Origin: Sphingobacterium sp. UBA1575
Lineage (GTDB): Bacteria > Bacteroidota > Bacteroidia > Sphingobacteriales > Sphingobacteriaceae
Direction of reading: 5' to 3'
DNA: 6,806 nt
Assembly (NCBI GenBank): GCA_002322865.1
Contig: DCOH01000024.1
Coordinates: 114,566 to 121,371, forward strand
Shown: positions 5,543 to 6,806 of the stretch, piece by piece
Numbering within the stretch: position 1 is the first letter of the stretch
Layout: each line of letters begins with the position of its first letter
Position numbers and translations under genes: made by a program
The notes under the pieces: generated by a model
The model's input: only the letters and a program-made list of their open reading frames with translations
Databases searched by the model: none
Told to the model about the DNA's origin: nothing

Positions 5543-6730
5543 ATGAGAATAATCAACCTAACCAACCTGTTTCTTTTCTTATTTATCCTGGATACGGGCT
5601 TTGCGTCAGCACAGCCCAAACCGGATAAACTTAGCCCGCAACAAAGGGCTCAAATTATTCTAAATTCCATCTATACCCATTATGCGGTGGATGGAAGTTT
5701 CTTGTTGCGTGAAAATTATCCTTTTGATGCAGGCTACCAGGCGAGTTATCTGGGGGACAATAAGCCCGCTCCGAAAGGGAATGCGTATTCTTATCTGTGG
5801 CCATTTTCCGGGACTTTATCTGCGCAGGTTGCCCTATTGGAAAATCACCCTAAGAACAAGGCCAAGAGGAAGGAGATCGATGCGAAGGTCTTGACCGGTT
5901 TGGAGGAGTATATAGACCAAAGAGCTCCGGTGGGCTATGCATCCTATGTACGAACAGCACGGCAATCCGATCGGTTTTACGATGATAATGTATGGCTGGG
6001 GATAGATTTTGCGGATCTGTACTTAGCAACCAAAGACAAAAGGTACTTGGCGAAATCGGAAGAAATCTGGCGCTTTGTGGCGAGCGGGATGGACGATAAA
6101 TTAGGGGGTGGAATTTATTGGTGTGAACAAAAAAAGGAATCCAAGAATACCTGTTCCAATGCACCAGGCGTTGTTTTTTTGATGAAACTTTATCAGGCAA
6201 CTAAGAAGAAGGCGTATTTGGATCAAGCGGTTTCCTTGTATGCTTGGACGAAGAAAAACCTGCAGGATCCAATGGACCATTTGTATTTTGATCATGTGAC
6301 TTTGTCGGGGAAGATCGGCAGGGCGAAGTTTCCCTATAATTCTGGACAGATGTTGCAGGCTGCGGTGTTGTTGTATGAAGTAGGGAAGGAGAAGAGGTAT
6401 TTGGAAGATGCGCAAGCCATTGCGAAATCTGCTTATGGTTATTTTTTCCATGAGGAGGAGGAAAGGGCTGGGAGAAGGTTCAGGCTATTGAAGAATTCAG
6501 ATATTTGGTTTATTGCGGTGATGATGAGGGGATTTGTGGAGTTGTATCAGGTGGATAGGAATCCGGTTTATTTGCAGAGTTTTAAGGATAATTTGGATTA
6601 TGCCTGGGATAATCTCAAGGATGAAAAGGGTTTGTTCTATAAGGATTGGAAAGGGGAACGGAAAAACAATAAGAAATGGCTGCTTGACCAAGCCGCCATG
6701 GCGGAAATGAACGCCAGGTTAAAATTTTAG
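5543..6730 (+). CDS. Secreted GH76 alpha-1,6-mannanase-like glycoside hydrolase
   Basis: The ATG at 5543 gives 395 residues and is preferred over the in-frame ATG at 5507 because the signal peptide (MRIINLTNLFLFLFILDTGF, then ASA-Q, cut after Ala23) begins exactly there and the earlier start would overlap the GMC gene. AAAGGAAA 8-15 bases upstream may serve as a weak ribosome site. Residues about 30-390 form an (alpha/alpha)6 barrel of the GH76 family: WPFSGTLSAQVAL (86-98), the catalytic Asp147-Asp148 in FYDDNVWLGIDFADLY (145-160), GGGIYWCE (188-195), KNTCSNAPG (201-209) and PYNSGQMLQA (264-273). Cys194 and Cys204 could pair. GH76 enzymes cut alpha-1,6-mannan backbones such as fungal cell-wall mannan, with retention. 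The 1-bp gap to the GMC gene implies translational coupling. Length is normal and no domain is added. The second half is unusually poor in C on the coding strand. Confidence 0.88.
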   Translation: MRIINLTNLFLFLFILDTGFASAQPKPDKLSPQQRAQIILNSIYTHYAVDGSFLLRENYPFDAGYQASYLGDNKPAPKGNAYSYLWPFSGTLSAQVALLENHPKNKAKRKEIDAKVLTGLEEYIDQRAPVGYASYVRTARQSDRFYDDNVWLGIDFADLYLATKDKRYLAKSEEIWRFVASGMDDKLGGGIYWCEQKKESKNTCSNAPGVVFLMKLYQATKKKAYLDQAVSLYAWTKKNLQDPMDHLYFDHVTLSGKIGRAKFPYNSGQMLQAAVLLYEVGKEKRYLEDAQAIAKSAYGYFFHEEEERAGRRFRLLKNSDIWFIAVMMRGFVELYQVDRNPVYLQSFKDNLDYAWDNLKDEKGLFYKDWKGERKNNKKWLLDQAAMAEMNARLKF

Positions 6731-6806
6731 GGTATTTTCTACGTCATTGCGAGGAGGTACTTTATACGTCATTGCGAGGAGGTACTTTCTTCGTCATTGC
6801 GAGGAG
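6731..6806. repeat. 25-bp tandem repeat with CGTCATTGCGAGGAG core, at least three units
   Basis: Three consecutive 25-base units occupy 6731-6755, 6756-6780 and 6781-6805, and base 6806 starts what may be a fourth; the array leaves the window. The 15-base core CGTCATTGCGAGGAG recurs exactly at 6742, 6767 and 6792. The other ten bases of each unit vary slightly (GTATTTTCTA, GTACTTTATA, GTACTTTCTT). The array begins at the first base after the GH76 stop codon. The core equals the left arm of a REP-like palindromic element common in many bacterial genomes (a GTCATTGCGAGGAG...GAAGCAATC type sequence); the matching right arm is not in the window, so no hairpin forms from these units alone. Confidence 0.85.

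Noticed and set aside
6731..6806. CRISPR array
   Set aside because: The period is only 25 bases with near-identical sequence throughout; the 10 variable bases are too short and too similar to be spacers, and no cas gene is present.

Overview
The window looks like chromosomal DNA of a Bacteroidota bacterium, most likely of the Sphingobacterium/Pedobacter type. The grounds are the glycan-degrading gene content, the A/T-rich leaders without Shine-Dalgarno sites, a TAnnTTTG -7 box directly before one gene, and a GMC dehydrogenase paired with a gluconate-dehydrogenase-subunit-3-like lipoprotein. The genus is an inference; no rRNA or other marker gene is present. I see no transposase, phage gene, tRNA, rRNA or CRISPR array.

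Layout. Positions 1-2029 (minus strand) hold a fucoside-degrading pair: a complete secreted GH29 alpha-L-fucosidase with C-terminal carbohydrate-binding-like domains, followed 27 bp downstream by the first 32 codons of what looks like a GH95 alpha-fucosidase that runs off the left edge. Positions 2030-2285 are a divergent intergenic region with two inverted repeats and an apparently symmetric pair of promoters. Positions 2286-2576 (plus) encode a 96-residue three-helix membrane protein of unknown function. Positions 2635-3285 (plus) encode a HAD-family sugar-phosphatase/phosphoglucomutase-like enzyme; its promoter nearly abuts the ATG and is preceded by a perfect 17-bp palindrome. Positions 3344-6730 (plus) form a tight three-gene operon: a Tat-type lipoprotein small subunit, a GMC flavoprotein dehydrogenase with a probable iron-sulfur cysteine motif, and a secreted GH76 alpha-1,6-mannanase-like enzyme. 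Intergenic gaps in the operon are 2 bp and 1 bp. Immediately after the GH76 stop codon, a 25-bp tandem repeat built on CGTCATTGCGAGGAG begins and continues past the right edge.

How the genes may work together. The left and right blocks both act on extracytoplasmic glycans: fucose removal on the left, mannan-type cleavage plus sugar oxidation on the right. The small subunit is expected to carry the signal-less GMC subunit through the Tat pathway and tether it to a membrane, making a periplasmic dehydrogenase. The closest activity I can suggest is glucoside 3-dehydrogenase, but the substrate is not readable from sequence. The GMC-GH76 coupling is the most interesting functional hint: it suggests a combined oxidise-and-hydrolyse route for a mannose-containing glycan. 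No cytochrome subunit, SusC/SusD pair or regulator gene is visible in the window.
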